From NCBI GenBank assembly GCA_023436495.1, contig JAEZIT010000125.1, forward strand, positions 35,465 through 99,464: DNA of 64,000 nucleotides. The letters run 5' to 3'. The stretch comes from Acidobacteriota bacterium (GTDB lineage: Bacteria; Acidobacteriota; Blastocatellia; Pyrinomonadales; Pyrinomonadaceae). Shown here in pieces: positions 8,154 to 16,837 of the stretch; the stretch's first letter is position 1; every line of letters begins with the position of its first letter. The translations under genes and the position numbers were made by a program. Below the pieces are notes generated by a model, which was given only the letters and a program-made list of their open reading frames with translations, had not been told where the DNA came from and ran no database searches.

Positions 8154-8168
8154 AGAATTTCCCCCTAA

Positions 8169-8180
8169 ATCTGCGCAGAT
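8169..8180. promoter_or_regulatory. Perfect 12-base palindrome in the hpf leader
   Basis: ATCTGCGCAGAT is its own reverse complement. It ends 15 bases upstream of the hpf start codon, just before the AGGGGG ribosome site. It could be an operator half-site pair or a small hairpin affecting hpf translation; it may also be chance, since such short palindromes occur at random. Confidence 0.25.
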
Positions 8181-8226
8181 AAGACAACAACTCAAGTTAA
8201 TCTCTGCAATTTTCAAACATCATCCG

Positions 8227-9798
8227 CTAGATGACCGTCTTTCGTTCTCGTGACCCCGGGATCTGCATTTGGTCGCGATATTTGGCGACTGTTCGCCTGG
8301 AGAGTTTAACTCCTTCCTTGCTTAACAATTTGACGATCTGATCGTCGGTCAACGGTTTCTTCGTGTCTTCCTCTTCGATCATTTTCTTGATCTTGAGCTT
8401 TAGAATGCGCGTCGAAACTTCTTCACCTTCTTCGTTCAGCATTCCTTCGCTGAAGAAGCGCCTGAGTTCGATAACACCCTGCGGCGTGTGCGCATATTTT
8501 CTATTAACGACACGCGAAATTGTTGAGAGGTGCATTCCGATATCCTCAGCAACGTCTTTGAGCATCATCGGCTTGATATGCTCGACGCCCTTGTCCAAGA
8601 ATTCGCGCTGGCGTTCGACGATGCACTCAACGACACGATAAATTGTCTGCCGTCGGTGCTCTATATTGCGGAGCAGGTCCACCGCCGAACGCACCTTGTC
8701 CTTGATAAAATCTTTTGCCTCCTTCGAGGTGTCATTTTGGTCGAGCAATTGATGGTATGTCGGGCTGATTCGCAGCCGGGGGCTGCCATCGTCCACGAAA
8801 TACACAATGTACTCGTCTTCGAGCTTCTCAATATAGACCTCCGGCGAGACATAAACCGGGTCTTCCGCAGAGTATCGGCGTCCCGGATAAGGGTCAAGGA
8901 CGCGGATCTTTTTTATTTCATCGTTCAATTTGTGAACGTCGATGCCCGTGTCCTTGGACAAGTGCTGGAGACGATGCGGTTGAAGGTCTTCCAAATGATT
9001 CTTGACAAGATTTGCTGCAAGGCTCTCGCCTTCGCCGGCAGCCTGAAGCTGAACGAACAAGCATTCCTTCACATCCTTTGCACCACAGCCGACCGGGTCC
9101 AAGTTCATAACCGCCTGACGGGCTTCCTCTACGATCTCGGGCGAACATTTACACATATCGGCAATCTCTTCAATGCCGACAGTGAGCCTGCCGTCGTCGT
9201 CAAGGTTCCCGATTATAAGCGTCGCGGCCCGCTTGACGGTCTCGCTGATCTCCAGGAGATTTAGCTGCCATTCCAAGTGTTCGATTAGCGATTCGGAATG
9301 TGATAAGAACTGTTCAAAGCTTGGTGCGTCGTCCTTGTATTCGATCTCCTGGGTTCGATATCCGGGATCGAGATAGTCTTGGAATTCCCGGCCGTAATCG
9401 ATCTCCTCAAATGCGTCCTCTCGCTCGGACGATGTGTCGTCACCCGATTCAGCATCACGGTTCCTATCTTCCTCACGCCCGTCTGACGCCGCGGCCGAAA
9501 AACTCTCGGTGGAAGCTTCGTCGGGACTCTCCGCAAAATTGTCAGCGGATCCCGGCACGTTCCCGTTCTCAAATCCGTTTTCCTCACCCGTTGCGTTCTG
9601 ATCGAGAATGTTGTCGGAAATCTCCTGTACCTCGTCGCCCGGCATGACTTCCTCGAGAATGGGGTTCGCGACCAGCTCTTGCTCGATGAGTTCGCTTAAT
9701 TCGAGAGATGTCATCTGCAGCATCTCGATCCGTTGACGCAGTTGTGGCGTAAGGACCATCTTTTGCTGCATCGATGTGGTGAGTCTTAGTGATGACAT
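8227..9798 (-). CDS. rpoN: RNA polymerase sigma-54 factor
   Basis: A 523-residue sigma-54. Region I is present (QQKMVLTPQLRQRIEMLQMT, then LIEQELVANPILEE), needed for activator response. An acidic, low-complexity region II covers about residues 55-150. The core-binding domain and the helix-turn-helix (ISRVVNRKYAHTPQGVIELR) follow. The RpoN box near the end reads RRTVAKYRDQMQIPGSRERK, close to the canonical ARRTVAKYRE that contacts the -24 element. Sigma-54 directs transcription that needs AAA+ enhancer-binding proteins; none is in the window. It follows lptB with a 105-base gap holding a probable promoter and a stem-loop, so rpoN likely has its own start in addition to read-through. Confidence 0.96.
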   Translation of the reverse strand: MSSLRLTTSMQQKMVLTPQLRQRIEMLQMTSLELSELIEQELVANPILEEVMPGDEVQEISDNILDQNATGEENGFENGNVPGSADNFAESPDEASTESFSAAASDGREEDRNRDAESGDDTSSEREDAFEEIDYGREFQDYLDPGYRTQEIEYKDDAPSFEQFLSHSESLIEHLEWQLNLLEISETVKRAATLIIGNLDDDGRLTVGIEEIADMCKCSPEIVEEARQAVMNLDPVGCGAKDVKECLFVQLQAAGEGESLAANLVKNHLEDLQPHRLQHLSKDTGIDVHKLNDEIKKIRVLDPYPGRRYSAEDPVYVSPEVYIEKLEDEYIVYFVDDGSPRLRISPTYHQLLDQNDTSKEAKDFIKDKVRSAVDLLRNIEHRRQTIYRVVECIVERQREFLDKGVEHIKPMMLKDVAEDIGMHLSTISRVVNRKYAHTPQGVIELRRFFSEGMLNEEGEEVSTRILKLKIKKMIEEEDTKKPLTDDQIVKLLSKEGVKLSRRTVAKYRDQMQIPGSRERKTVI

Positions 9799-9841
9799 AT
9801 TTTGCGATCTTTGCCGATTCGGAGCATCCGGTAAGGAAGCT

Positions 9842-9871
9842 CAAGCTGTCCTTCAGCTTGGTTAAATTATA
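9842..9871 (-). promoter_or_regulatory. Probable rpoN promoter -10 and 5' stem-loop
   Basis: On the - strand a perfect TATAAT lies at 9871-9866, in the gap between lptB and rpoN. Just downstream, around the expected transcript start, is a 7-bp stem CAAGCTG/CAGCTTG (9860-9854 and 9848-9842) with a 5-base loop reading AAGGA. The -35 region is weak, so this promoter is tentative. The stem-loop would sit at the 5' end of the rpoN message. Confidence 0.35.
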
Positions 9872-9903
9872 ACGATTTTCAGCAGTAAAAGGAAAAGAAT
9901 GCG

Positions 9904-10689
9904 CTATAAACTGAATCGCTCGCCTAGGTAGAGCCGCCGCACATCAGCGTCTTCAACAAGCTCTCCGGGCTTTCCGCTGCGCAGTATCCTCCCCTCGGCC
10001 ATGATATAAGCCCTGTCGGTTATGCCAAGGGTTTCACGAACATTATGATCTGTGATCAGGATCCCAATGCCTTGTTCCTTGAGGTAAAGAATGATCTCAC
10101 GTATGTCGTCAATGGCTAGTGGATCGATTCCGGCAAACGGTTCATCAAGCAGGATGTATTGCGGTTCGGTCGCGAGGCACCGGGCGATCTCAACGCGGCG
10201 GCGCTCGCCGCCCGAGAGAGCGTCTCCGCGGATCTTGCGGACGTGCGTAACACCAAATTCTTCGAGCAGCTCTTCCAGCCTTGCGAATCTTGACTCCCGC
10301 GACATTTTCATTGTTTCGAGAACGGCAAGGATATTTTGCTCGGCCGTAAGCTTTCGAAATATGGACGGTTCCTGCGGCAGGTAGCCAAGCCCAAGCCGTG
10401 CACGGAGATACATTGGCAGTGTTGTAACGTCGTCTCCGTTGAGTGTGATGCTGCCATGCTCGGTCCGTTCGAGTCCGACCATCATATAGAAGGTCGTCGT
10501 TTTCCCAGCACCGTTAGCGCCGAGCAACCCCACGACCTCGCCTTGGCCGACGCCAAGGCTAACATCGTCAACTACACGCCGCCGGCCGTATGTCTTACGC
10601 ACGGATGATGCGGCAAGCATTGTTGCCGGTGATTCGGTACGGTGTCCGTTCGTATTCTGTTGTCCCTCTGTTCTCGCAAAGCTTGTCAT
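9904..10689 (-). CDS. lptB: LPS export ABC transporter ATP-binding protein LptB
   Basis: A 261-residue ABC ATPase powering lipopolysaccharide extraction from the inner membrane. Walker A is GANGAGKTT, the signature is LSGGE, and Walker B is ILLDEPFAGIDP. The overall match is to LptB, including MLAASSVRKTYGRRRVVDDV at the domain start and TDRAYIMAEGRIL near the end. About 23 residues precede the usual start and have no family match; the ATG at 10689 is 6 bases after the LptC-LptA gene, and an internal Met at residue 24 would give the standard length. The permease partners LptF and LptG are not in the window. Neighbours (LptC-LptA fusion upstream, rpoN downstream) match the lptCAB-rpoN order of Gram-negative bacteria. 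Confidence 0.95.
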   Translation of the reverse strand: MTSFARTEGQQNTNGHRTESPATMLAASSVRKTYGRRRVVDDVSLGVGQGEVVGLLGANGAGKTTTFYMMVGLERTEHGSITLNGDDVTTLPMYLRARLGLGYLPQEPSIFRKLTAEQNILAVLETMKMSRESRFARLEELLEEFGVTHVRKIRGDALSGGERRRVEIARCLATEPQYILLDEPFAGIDPLAIDDIREIILYLKEQGIGILITDHNVRETLGITDRAYIMAEGRILRSGKPGELVEDADVRRLYLGERFSL

Positions 10690-10695
10690 TCGCCG

Positions 10696-13323
10696 TTATT
10701 CGTTTTTGACCTTATAGACTGAGCGGATTCGGCCCGTCGTGTTCGCCTTTGTTTTTGCTTCTCCGATTACTCGTTTGTCCCGCAGATACACCGTCATTTG
10801 CGCTCCCTGCGACGAACCGTTCACGCCGTCTTCAACGCGTGCCGGACTTCCTCTTAATATCACGCTCTCGTCTACTGCCGTGTATTGAGCATAATCGCCA
10901 GTCGCTTTTCGGTTAGGCTGTGTGATTATTACGCCGTCCTCCGCGATCGTTTGCGCGAGCTCGTTTCGTTCGTTAAGGAACACGTTCGCGGTCTTGGCAG
11001 TGATCCTGTCCGTGTCCTGTCTAATATCCACGTTCTCTTCATACCGAAGCAGGCGCGTCTCCCGATTGTAAAGCATTTTCGATGCGGCTGCATAAACCGG
11101 CACGTTCCTGTCGACGCCGTTATCGACCCGCTTCGCATCGTATAAGAGGCTCTGTACTGCGCCATCGGCAAAAAATTGGCCCTCACGCTGCTGGATCAAA
11201 AAGCGGTTCGCGCGAACGTAATTGTTTTCCTGCCAGCCGCGGGCATTTCCAGTGTAAACCGCGGATTCCGCACGGTGATCGATCTCGGCCGAATCGGCGG
11301 TGAGAAATACGGGTTTGTTCGCGTCCGAAAATGGAGCTGCTCCGCCGGTTTGCTTCTGGCTGTAATAGGTCGTGCTGACGCCGCCGCGAAGATGTGACTT
11401 TTGGTTTCGAGTGTCCCAATCGACCTCTTTAGCTTTGGCGCGGGCCTTCGAATCCCACAGTGTGGGTTCTCCTCCACGGAGCCTTACGACCTCGTCACCA
11501 GAGGTAAAGGAAAATTGAGCAGCGATGGCATTTCGGTCCAGCTCGCTAAACTTGGCGTCTCCAACGGCTTCGAATCGCTCAACATTTCTGGTCGTCTCGC
11601 TGAAAAACGCATTCAATCTATCTGCGGTCATGGTCTGCGTCCCTCTGCCCTGAGCCGCCACAGTAGGAATGCGAATGGTCTTGGTCTTTGTTCCGCCGGT
11701 GCACTGTTTGGCATTATTTCCTGCTGAAAAGAAGTCACAGTCGAAACGCGGAGCTGTCACCGTAGTGCGATAATTCTCCACAGATGCGGTCAGCGGCTCG
11801 ATTTGCAATTCGGCGTTTCCAACCGCCTCCGCCTTCTGCATGAATCGTCCCGAGCCGTCAAAGAACGCTTTTACGGTATCGGCAGTCAGACGTTTGTTCG
11901 ATGCGCCCGCTGAATTGCTTGGGGCGTCAAGTTGAATCGACGTACGCCCTTGTGTATCGATGCGCTCCAACAGGCCCTGGCCTTTGAAACTCACCCGCAC
12001 CGCATTCGGCGAAATCATCGTGACCTTGGAATAATCAGCCGACTGGGCAGGCGTGAGTACCGCTGTGCTTTGACCGAGAGCGTTAGCCGCCGTGAGTTGT
12101 TGCGCCTCGTCAAACGACGCGTTCAATTCCGCTGCGGTGATCTCTGACACGCGTTCAGGTGCCGTCTGTTTTAGGTATGCGTTCCCGTATGCCTCTGCGG
12201 ACCTCAACTTTTTCGAAGCGTACAAAAGTGCGGTTATATTCTCGCCCTTGACCAGATCATTAAGCTGCGTGATCTCGGCATTGCCGAACAGGAATATCTT
12301 CCCGGCCGCCTGTTCGTAAATCGCTTCGTTCGAACGAATGTCAACCGGGCGTTCATCTTGGACGGTCACGATGCTAGCGCCCTGTTTAAGCTCGAATCTG
12401 TCACTATCTTTCGAGTATGATGCATACCCGGAATCGATCTTCGTCGGTTTTCCGCCGTCGGAACTAGTTTCGATACGGACGCTATCGAAAAGTTCGACCT
12501 TTGATAGTTTGATATCGCCGTCCTCGGGCCGTTGAAAGAATACTGTGCCCCGGCCCGCCTCCAGATCGACGTTTTTCGGATCGTCATCGGAGACAATATT
12601 CACTTTCATTCCGTTCTGAAGGTCAATACGTTCGTTGAGCTGGTCGACGGACGCGTAACCGGCACTGATTTGCGCCTCCTGGACGTCAGACGCGGCTGTG
12701 TCGGCTGATTTATACGTCGTTATTTGGACATCGCGGAGCAATTCAAGCTTCTTGTCGGCCACCTTGACAATAGCGCCGAAAGCGTTCCCCTTAACGGTAT
12801 CTCGTTCAAATTCGACGGCCTCGTCGGCCTCGGCAGTCTCGTTCGATTTTGTATAGGTTATGTTCTCGGTCTTAACTTTAAGGCGGTCGCGAGTTTCGAT
12901 TTTCACATTACCGGCGAAATATGCCGTGAAGTTCTTCTCGGCTTCGGGAATATAAAGCGCTTTGGACGCCGTCATTTTGTCCGAAAGCATTCCGGTTTCA
13001 TCGAACACTTCAAGAAAAACGTTTTCGAGTTCTTGATGATTGTCGGCAAATGTGACGGCTTTGTCGGCTTTGATAAAGTACTTGCGGAGGTCGCCTTCGG
13101 TTTCGAGGCGTTCGTATCCACTGACTTCGGCCACGATGTCTTTGGAAAGACGGGCGTGCTCGCCTTTAAGGCGAAATTCGCTTCTGTTGCTGGCACGAAA
13201 GAACGCAATTGCAATCACCAAGACGGTCAGGATCAAGGCAGCCGCGGCCGCAACGCGGGCGTATTTAGGGAAATTCGCGCGTCTGTAGAGATGTTTTACT
13301 GCCGGATTCGTGTTTACCGCCAC
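10696..13323 (-). CDS. LptC-LptA (OstA) fusion protein of the LPS export bridge
   Basis: An 875-residue bitopic protein. One membrane segment lies near the N-terminus (about residues 24-42) after a short basic cytoplasmic tail. The rest is periplasmic: an LptC-like domain (starting FRLKGEHARLSKDIVAEVSG), then several OstA/LptA-like beta-jellyroll segments. These show recurring patterns such as FAGNVKIE, GNAEITQ and RYEENVDI. A repeated unit (ITAAELNASF, LTADTVKAFF, MTADRLNAFF) appears at about residues 395, 477 and 564. Normal LptC and LptA are each about 190 residues and separate. The likely role is the periplasmic bridge carrying LPS from LptB2FG to LptD. I prefer the GTG at 13323, 4 bases after the recJ stop; a TTG at 13359 would overlap recJ. 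Confidence 0.82.
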   Translation of the reverse strand: MAVNTNPAVKHLYRRANFPKYARVAAAAALILTVLVIAIAFFRASNRSEFRLKGEHARLSKDIVAEVSGYERLETEGDLRKYFIKADKAVTFADNHQELENVFLEVFDETGMLSDKMTASKALYIPEAEKNFTAYFAGNVKIETRDRLKVKTENITYTKSNETAEADEAVEFERDTVKGNAFGAIVKVADKKLELLRDVQITTYKSADTAASDVQEAQISAGYASVDQLNERIDLQNGMKVNIVSDDDPKNVDLEAGRGTVFFQRPEDGDIKLSKVELFDSVRIETSSDGGKPTKIDSGYASYSKDSDRFELKQGASIVTVQDERPVDIRSNEAIYEQAAGKIFLFGNAEITQLNDLVKGENITALLYASKKLRSAEAYGNAYLKQTAPERVSEITAAELNASFDEAQQLTAANALGQSTAVLTPAQSADYSKVTMISPNAVRVSFKGQGLLERIDTQGRTSIQLDAPSNSAGASNKRLTADTVKAFFDGSGRFMQKAEAVGNAELQIEPLTASVENYRTTVTAPRFDCDFFSAGNNAKQCTGGTKTKTIRIPTVAAQGRGTQTMTADRLNAFFSETTRNVERFEAVGDAKFSELDRNAIAAQFSFTSGDEVVRLRGGEPTLWDSKARAKAKEVDWDTRNQKSHLRGGVSTTYYSQKQTGGAAPFSDANKPVFLTADSAEIDHRAESAVYTGNARGWQENNYVRANRFLIQQREGQFFADGAVQSLLYDAKRVDNGVDRNVPVYAAASKMLYNRETRLLRYEENVDIRQDTDRITAKTANVFLNERNELAQTIAEDGVIITQPNRKATGDYAQYTAVDESVILRGSPARVEDGVNGSSQGAQMTVYLRDKRVIGEAKTKANTTGRIRSVYKVKNE

Positions 13324-13327
13324 CTGC

Positions 13328-15031
13328 TCAATTATGCGTTCTGAGGTCCTGTACAACAAGCTGAAGCCGCGTATTTCCGTTCCAGGTATTGGCTTCGGCC
13401 GTGTAAGCTAATTCGATGCAGGAATTGGGCTTCAGAGTTCGCCCCTTCGACAGTTCGACCCCGTCCCACCAAACCGCTTCAAATCGGCGTCCTGATTGGT
13501 CAAGAAGCGATAGGCGAAGATGTTTCTCTTTCATGACAAACGGTTCGTCCCGCAAATAAAGGCCGCGCGTCGCAAAGACAGGCCTTCGATTACCTGCTCC
13601 AAACGGTTCAAAACGATCAAGTTCCTCAACAAGTTTCAGCGAGAGTGTTTCTGTAGAGACTGGAGCGTCAATGATTATCTCGGGAATAAGTTGTTCCTTA
13701 GTAAGGTTATCCGCGGCATGGGCGTTCAGCCTCTGTCTCAATGCATCGATATTTTCGGACCTTATTTTCATCCCTGCCGCGGCGGCGTGTCCGCCGAATT
13801 GCTCGAACAACTCGGAACAGCTTTCCAAGGCGTTCAGGAGATGATAGTCAGCAATGCTACGTGCACTCCCGTGCCCGATCCCGTCCTCGACCGACAGAAC
13901 GATCGTGGGCCGGTTGAGGCGTTCCGCGATCTTCGACGCCGCAAGCCCTATAACACCGCGATGCCAATTATCGCCCGCGACGACGACGAACATTTGCTGG
14001 TCAATATTCGCAGTCTCATTAAGAGCGAGTTCGGTTATCTTCTTCTGGACGCTCTGCCGCTCGCGGTTTCGACTGTCAAGAAGGTCCGCAAGCCGCCGGG
14101 CCGAATTGAAATCTTCGCACTCGAAAAGGTCGACTATGTGCCGCGCAATATCCATCCGGCCGGCAGCGTTTATGCGTGGAGCGATTCGAAAGCCTATATG
14201 ATGGCTCTTCATATCGGACCGACACTCGGCGACTTCCATAAGCGCCTTCAGTCCGAAATTCTTTGTATTTGAAAGGTCGCGAAGCCCGATCGATACTATC
14301 GCGCGGTTCTCGCCGGTAAGGTTCATAATGTCCGCGATCGTGCCGATTGCCGTGACCTTCAAAAACGCAGGCACAAGATTTTCGCGGCCCTTTTCCCTAA
14401 GCAGAGCATGCGCTAGTTTGAACGCTACTCCAACCCCTGCAAGGTTTTTGTCCGGGTATTCGCAGCCGGGTTGATTCGGATTTACGACGGCGACCGCCGG
14501 CGGATTCCCTTTCACCTCGTCAGACAGGTGATGGTCGGTAACAATGACATCAAGGCCGTTATCGCGCGCCCATTCAAGCGGTTCAAAGCTGCGAATGCCG
14601 CAATCGACGCTAATGACGAGCGTATAACCGTCAAACTTTGCTTTTTCGAGTGCAGGAATATTGATACCGTAGCCTTCCGTGAACCTATTTGGAACGTGAA
14701 AACCGGATGTGCCGCCAAGTATCTGGATGGTTTTCCGCAGGACGACCGTACCCGTGGTACCGTCAACATCATAGTCACCCCAAATAAGGATCTTCTCCCT
14801 ATTCTCGATGGCTTTTAATATACGGGCGACAGCTTCCTTCATTCCTTTTAGCAGATCGGGTTCGTGAAGGTCATCTGTCGTCGGCGTCAAGAAATGTTCG
14901 GCCTTTTCGGGACTGTCATAGCCACGCGCGATCAGCAAGGCGGCCGCGAGAGGCGAAACGTTTATTTGAGACGCGAGTCGGCTCGCTGCCTCGCGGTCGT
15001 GTCTAATGAAATTCCAGCGTTTGGTGCTCAT
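13328..15031 (-). CDS. recJ: Single-stranded-DNA-specific exonuclease RecJ
   Basis: A 567-residue 5'-3' exonuclease of the DHH family, acting on single-stranded DNA in recombination and mismatch repair. The catalytic motifs are in place: LIWGDYDVDGTTGTVVL (motif I), SVDCGIRS (motif II), VIVTDHHLSDE (the DHH motif), and GFRIAPRINAAGRM. The DHHA1 domain has GIGHGSARSI and FGGHAAAAGMKI, and the C-terminal OB-like domain follows. Length is typical. It lies 29 bases downstream of uppP and directly before the LptC-LptA gene in the same direction; the link is positional, not functional. Confidence 0.96.
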   Translation of the reverse strand: MSTKRWNFIRHDREAASRLASQINVSPLAAALLIARGYDSPEKAEHFLTPTTDDLHEPDLLKGMKEAVARILKAIENREKILIWGDYDVDGTTGTVVLRKTIQILGGTSGFHVPNRFTEGYGINIPALEKAKFDGYTLVISVDCGIRSFEPLEWARDNGLDVIVTDHHLSDEVKGNPPAVAVVNPNQPGCEYPDKNLAGVGVAFKLAHALLREKGRENLVPAFLKVTAIGTIADIMNLTGENRAIVSIGLRDLSNTKNFGLKALMEVAECRSDMKSHHIGFRIAPRINAAGRMDIARHIVDLFECEDFNSARRLADLLDSRNRERQSVQKKITELALNETANIDQQMFVVVAGDNWHRGVIGLAASKIAERLNRPTIVLSVEDGIGHGSARSIADYHLLNALESCSELFEQFGGHAAAAGMKIRSENIDALRQRLNAHAADNLTKEQLIPEIIIDAPVSTETLSLKLVEELDRFEPFGAGNRRPVFATRGLYLRDEPFVMKEKHLRLSLLDQSGRRFEAVWWDGVELSKGRTLKPNSCIELAYTAEANTWNGNTRLQLVVQDLRTHN

Positions 15032-15060
15032 CTTGGAGGGAGGCGTACGGAGTCATTATA

Positions 15061-15954
15061 TCAATGTACGGTCGGATTGATCAGCCCCTGCCACAATAAA
15101 ATCAAAAGAACGGAACCAAGAATAAGTCGGTAGATGATGAATACCGCCGTCGTATTCCGACGCAGGAAGGCCAGCAGAAACCATATTGACAGGTAGCCGA
15201 CGATCCCGGCTACGATCGTTCCGACCAGTAGCGGCGTAAAGCTGTCGTCCGGGAGTATCTCCCATGCCTCCTTTAGCTGCAGCAACCCACTGGCAGTGAT
15301 TGCCGGGATCGACAGCAGAAACGAAAACCTGGCCGCAGTCTCGCGTTTTTGGCCAGCAAACAATCCACCCATGATCGTAGAGCCCGAACGACTGGCTCCC
15401 GGCATTAGGGCTAGAACCTGGGCCAATCCTACCGTGATAGCGTCACCAACGCCTAAATGTTTGATATCTTTCCTTTGCGATCCCACAAACTCAGCCAATG
15501 CCAGCAATAGAGCGATCGCGATCAGCATCACGGCGATGATCCAAAGGTTCTTCGTTCCCTCGCCTTCAATGAAATCTTTGAAAATAAGGCCAAGCGCCCC
15601 GATCGGCGCTGACCCAATGATCACAAGCCATCCCAGCCATGCCTCGTCGGAAAGCCAAATCGGCCTTACTCCGTGAGTACCCGAATAACGCATTCCGCGT
15701 TTTCGAGTCAGCAGTGCCCAGTGATCGCGAATGAATGCGTTGGTAATGCCAATAATATCCCCTGCGAAATACACAAAAACGGCCGCCAGCGTACCGAGCT
15801 GGATGACCGCCATCGTAGCGGTTATTTGCTGCGCATCGCCGTTATAAATATTTGTCCAACGACTCGCAAAAACAAGGTGCGCCGTCGAGCTGATCGGAAT
15901 AAACTCGGTCAATCCCTGAACGATCCCAAGGATGATTGCTTGAAGAAGATTCAT
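15061..15954 (-). CDS. uppP: Undecaprenyl-diphosphatase UppP (BacA)
   Basis: A 297-residue multi-span membrane enzyme that dephosphorylates undecaprenyl pyrophosphate to recycle the lipid carrier for cell-wall and glycan synthesis. The two family motifs are present: IVQGLTEFIPISSTAHLVF near the N-terminus and ALMPGASRSGSTIMGGLF in the middle, with the catalytic Glu, Ser and Arg residues. About eight hydrophobic segments are visible. The common Gly before the active-site His in the first motif is Ala here (STAHL), a variation known in the family. It may share a transcript with recJ, which starts 29 bases after it. Confidence 0.95.
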   Translation of the reverse strand: MNLLQAIILGIVQGLTEFIPISSTAHLVFASRWTNIYNGDAQQITATMAVIQLGTLAAVFVYFAGDIIGITNAFIRDHWALLTRKRGMRYSGTHGVRPIWLSDEAWLGWLVIIGSAPIGALGLIFKDFIEGEGTKNLWIIAVMLIAIALLLALAEFVGSQRKDIKHLGVGDAITVGLAQVLALMPGASRSGSTIMGGLFAGQKRETAARFSFLLSIPAITASGLLQLKEAWEILPDDSFTPLLVGTIVAGIVGYLSIWFLLAFLRRNTTAVFIIYRLILGSVLLILLWQGLINPTVH

Positions 15955-16063
15955 ATGAAAAGCAGTGGCGGAAAGATCGAAATGAATAAATGCGCTTCAC
16001 ATTTTGTAACCTGTTTCAAAGGGTACGTCAAAGGAATGAAGAAGATATGAAATATAAATGGGC

Positions 16064-16834
16064 CTATGTTCTATACTTAGCTCGTCCGGCGATCCTGTCG
16101 TAAAGCCATGCCGGCATAAATTTTCCTGCCCGGACAATTGTGGCAAGCTGCCAGGGAAATGCCGCGAATTTCTTGCGGCGCTCGATCGCATCCAGAAAAT
16201 GTGGAATCGCGGCGTCGAGTTCCATAAGGAACGGCATTTTGTTTTGTCTTCCGGATGTTAACGGAGTCTTGATGAATCCCGGCTGAATGATCGTCACTGA
16301 AACGCCGGTTCCCCGGGTGTCGATCCGGACACTCTCAAAAAACGCGGTCATCGCGGCCTTGCTCGCGGAATATGCTGCCGATTTCGGAAGCCCGCGAAAA
16401 CCGGCAAGGCTTGAGATGGCCACCAATTGTCCGCTGTTCCGTCCCAGCATTCCCGGCAATACCGCATGAACGGCGTTTACCGCGCCCATTAAATTCGTCT
16501 CGATCACCTGCTTGACCGCTGCCGGGGCTAGGTCCCTTGTTTCCGGATTATTCCCGCCGATGCCTGCATTCGCGATCAAAATGTCGATCCTTCCGAATTC
16601 TCCGGTCAACGCCTTCGCTGCCGCATCAACTGCATCCGGATCTGTTACATCGCAGGAGAAAACCCGGGCGGTCCCGCCATAATGCTCGCATTGGACTGCC
16701 AGTTTTTCAAGGAGTTCGCGACGCCGTGCACCGAGCCCAACGACCGCCCCGCGTTCCGCCATTGCTTTCGCTAGGCCCTCGCCGATCCCGCTGGAGGCTC
16801 CCGTCAAAAATACGACCTTGTCCTTCCAGAACAT
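16064..16834 (-). CDS. Short-chain dehydrogenase/reductase
   Basis: A 256-residue SDR oxidoreductase. The NAD(P)-binding motif is LTGASSGIGEGLAKAMAERG, NAGIGG follows, and the catalytic pair is in AYSASKAAM with the preceding Ser in VAISSLAGF. The C-terminal extension after residue 210 (FLDAIERRKKFAAFPWQLAT) resembles the SDR subgroup with a membrane-leaning tail seen in lipid- or cell-envelope-related reductases; substrate specificity cannot be read from sequence. It begins 3 bases after the ACT-domain gene, so the two are translationally close. An alternative is a generic sorbitol/3-oxoacyl type reductase. Confidence 0.85.
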   Translation of the reverse strand: MFWKDKVVFLTGASSGIGEGLAKAMAERGAVVGLGARRRELLEKLAVQCEHYGGTARVFSCDVTDPDAVDAAAKALTGEFGRIDILIANAGIGGNNPETRDLAPAAVKQVIETNLMGAVNAVHAVLPGMLGRNSGQLVAISSLAGFRGLPKSAAYSASKAAMTAFFESVRIDTRGTGVSVTIIQPGFIKTPLTSGRQNKMPFLMELDAAIPHFLDAIERRKKFAAFPWQLATIVRAGKFMPAWLYDRIAGRAKYRT

Positions 16835-16837
16835 AAC

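Noticed and set aside
12724..13344. Open frame of 206 codons on the + strand within the LptC-LptA gene
   Set aside because: The Phe/Gly/Lys-rich product shows no domain, and the opposite strand gives a coherent LptC-like protein.
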